Origin: Nitrospira sp.
GTDB taxonomy: Bacteria; Nitrospirota; Nitrospiria; Nitrospirales; Nitrospiraceae
Direction: 5' to 3'
NCBI GenBank assembly: GCA_025935475.1
Contig: JAICVE010000120.1
Coordinates: 1 to 7,911 of the forward strand
Length of the DNA: 7,911 bases
A program made the translations under genes and the position numbers. The notes beneath the pieces are model-generated. The model saw only the letters and a program-made list of their open reading frames with translations, ran no database searches and was not told the origin of the DNA. Positions within the stretch are counted from its first letter, which is position 1, and the number at the start of each line of letters is the position of its first letter. Below, one piece after another: positions 6,546-7,911 of this stretch.

Positions 6546-7911
6546 ATGCCCGAACAACCTTGGTTCGTCCATTATCCTCAAGGAGTTCCCAAAGAACTCT
6601 CCCTGACGGATGAGACGCTCACGGCGATGTTCTCCAGAAGCGCGCAACGATTTGCGCGCCGACCGGCGCTGTATTTTTTTGGCAAGACCATCTCCTACCA
6701 GGAATGTCACGCGCTCGTCGAGCGATTTGCCTGCGGTCTTGCGGCGCTGGGCATCCGCAAGGGAGATCGCGTGGCGCTCTGCCTGCCGAATTCACCGCAG
6801 GCGGTGATCGCGTACTTTGGCATCTTGCGGGCCGGCGGCATCGTCGTCGCCTGCAATCCGACGTACACGGAATATGAGCTCGCCCATCAACTGCGCGACT
6901 CTGGAGCACGAGCCATTGTCGTGCTCGACTTGATGTACCAAAAAATACAACAGCTCAATTTGGAACTGGTCATCGTCACCCGAATTACCGATTTCATGAC
7001 GACGATCGCGAGATATCTTTATCGACATCGAAATGGCCACCATCAGGCGCCTGACATTCAACCGGACGCCCGAACGCGTTTCTTGCATGATGTGCTCGAT
7101 GAGGCGTCGTCTTCTGTCGCTGTGGAAGACCTACCAGTCGCCTTGCCTGACGATATCGCACTCCTGCAGTACACCGGCGGCATCACAGGGATCTCAAAAG
7201 GGGCGATCTTGCTTCACCGCAACCTGACGGCGAACATCCGGCAACTGGTCAGTTGGTTTTCTCCCGCAGAACGAGTGGAGAGTTTTCTGGCGGCGCTTCC
7301 GCTCTTTCATGTCTTTGGCATGACTGTCACGCAAAATATCTGTCTGGGGATCGGTGGATGCATGGTGTTGGTGCCCGATCCCCGCAACATCCCCGTCCTG
7401 GTTACATTGTTGCGCAAGAGGCAACCGACCGTGATCACGATCGTTCCCGCGTTCGTGAGAAAACTGCTTGAGCACTGTGACGCAAAGGATTTTGCGTCGA
7501 CGCGGTTTGTCATTTGCGGCGGGGCGGCGTTGCCATATGAACTTTTGAAGCAGTTCAAGGAGCGGACCGGGCATCTTATCTGCGAGGGCTATGGTCTCTC
7601 GGAAGCCTCACCTGTCACACACTGCAATATTGCTCGTGGCCTTTCCGTCAAGCGGTCGATCGGATTGCCCATCGGCAACACCGAGGCGAAGATCATGGAT
7701 GAGCAAGGCCAGGAGGTTACGACGGGTGAACGCGGCGAACTATGGGTGCGAGGCCCCCAAGTCATGGCCGGGTACTGGAACAATCCCGTCGAAACCGCAA
7801 ACGCCCTGAAGCCCGGTGGCGCGGTGGTGTACGAAACCTTTCTCATCGACAATCACACCCGGTTCTACCATCCCCGCCGCAAGGAATTCTGCCTTGCGCA
7901 CAATGAGCTTC
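6546..7911 (+). CDS. Long-chain fatty-acid-CoA ligase (AMP-forming), 5' part; right end abnormal
   Basis: The reading frame is open from ATG 6546 to the window edge: 455 codons plus one base, no stop. It belongs to the ANL adenylating superfamily and should activate a fatty acid to acyl-AMP, then acyl-CoA, feeding the beta-oxidation enzymes upstream. The N-terminal half has GDRVALCLPNSPQAVIAYFG (74-92) and GGIVVACNPTYTEYEL (97-112), typical of long-chain ligases. The P-loop is YTGGITGISKGAILLH at 209-224, where family members usually read TGGTTG; this is a Thr-to-Ile change in the phosphate-binding loop. LPLFHVFGM is at 251-259, and the adenine/Mg motif GYGLSEASPV at 348-357. GELWVRGPQVMAGYWNNP (397-414) follows normally. 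After about Lys422 the expected WxxTGD and DRxK motifs do not appear; residues 423-455 resemble a methyltransferase instead (separate entry). Start supported by AAGGGAG. The ligase call for residues 1-422 is firm; whether the product is functional is not. Confidence 0.88.
   Translation, partial: MPEQPWFVHYPQGVPKELSLTDETLTAMFSRSAQRFARRPALYFFGKTISYQECHALVERFACGLAALGIRKGDRVALCLPNSPQAVIAYFGILRAGGIVVACNPTYTEYELAHQLRDSGARAIVVLDLMYQKIQQLNLELVIVTRITDFMTTIARYLYRHRNGHHQAPDIQPDARTRFLHDVLDEASSSVAVEDLPVALPDDIALLQYTGGITGISKGAILLHRNLTANIRQLVSWFSPAERVESFLAALPLFHVFGMTVTQNICLGIGGCMVLVPDPRNIPVLVTLLRKRQPTVITIVPAFVRKLLEHCDAKDFASTRFVICGGAALPYELLKQFKERTGHLICEGYGLSEASPVTHCNIARGLSVKRSIGLPIGNTEAKIMDEQGQEVTTGERGELWVRGPQVMAGYWNNPVETANALKPGGAVVYETFLIDNHTRFYHPRRKEFCLAHNEL
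7812..7911 (+). other. In-frame methyltransferase-like segment replacing the ligase C-terminal domain
   Basis: In the ligase frame, residues 423-455 read PGGAVVYETFLIDN followed by a HPRRKEF segment and AHNEL. Together with the preceding LK, this matches the pattern of class I SAM-dependent methyltransferases of the TehB/PF13649-like kind: LKPGG, a hydrophobic strand ending YETF, then a PRN/PRR-x-F-L and GEL/NEL segment. The methyltransferase SAM-binding motif I is nowhere upstream in the window. The switch falls around GCCCTGAAG (7803-7811), which could serve both an ETANALK-type ligase and an LKPGG-type methyltransferase. It could be a chimeric assembly join about 100 bases from the end of the sequence, or a deletion fusing two genes. 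The identification comes from pattern recognition without a search. Confidence 0.55.

Noticed and set aside
1..7911. CRISPR arrays, tRNA or rRNA genes, insertion sequences, phage or defence genes.
   Set aside because: None seen: no regular direct repeats, no cloverleaf, no transposase motifs and no terminal inverted repeats were recognised on either strand.

Overview
The window is GC-rich by eye, densely packed bacterial DNA. It carries most of a long-chain fatty-acid beta-oxidation locus, next to one unrelated small exported protein. An SmbP-like secreted protein beside a FadI/FadJ-type trifunctional enzyme set, together with the GC-rich codon use, would fit Nitrospirota (Nitrospira-like) or another environmental Gram-negative lineage. 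That assignment rests on impression and has not been tested by database search.

Layout. Positions 1-65 are a short leader with a strong Shine-Dalgarno. Positions 66-854 (+) encode an exported protein with an Ala/Pro/Thr-rich repeat region, four cysteines and a C-terminal helical domain resembling the small metal-binding protein SmbP. Positions 905-939 are a GC-rich hairpin between convergent genes; one arm overlaps the stop codon of the next gene. Positions 931-2829 (-) encode a 632-residue acyl-CoA dehydrogenase of the long VLCAD/ACAD9-like type. Positions 2830-3033 are the divergent intergenic region, which must hold the promoters of both flanking units. Positions 3034-4359 (+) encode a FadI/HADHB-type thiolase. 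Positions 4362-6515 (+) encode a FadJ/HADHA-type enoyl-CoA hydratase/3-hydroxyacyl-CoA dehydrogenase. Positions 6546-7911 (+) hold the 5' part of an AMP-forming acyl-CoA ligase that runs off the window.

How the genes work together. The ligase activates a fatty acid to acyl-CoA. The acyl-CoA dehydrogenase makes the trans-2-enoyl-CoA. The FadJ-like protein hydrates it and oxidises the 3-hydroxyacyl-CoA. The FadI-like thiolase releases acetyl-CoA. The thiolase and FadJ genes are 2 bases apart and the ligase starts 30 bases later, so these three look like one operon, divergent from the dehydrogenase. No electron-transfer flavoprotein or recognisable regulator gene lies in the window.

The most unusual point is at the right end. 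The ligase reads normally up to about residue 422, then continues in frame into about 33 residues that look like the C-terminal part of a class I SAM-dependent methyltransferase, in place of the expected TGD and DRxK ligase motifs. This is either a chimeric contig end or a real rearrangement. Apart from this, the SmbP-like protein is the least ordinary gene. I do not see a clearly new multi-gene system.
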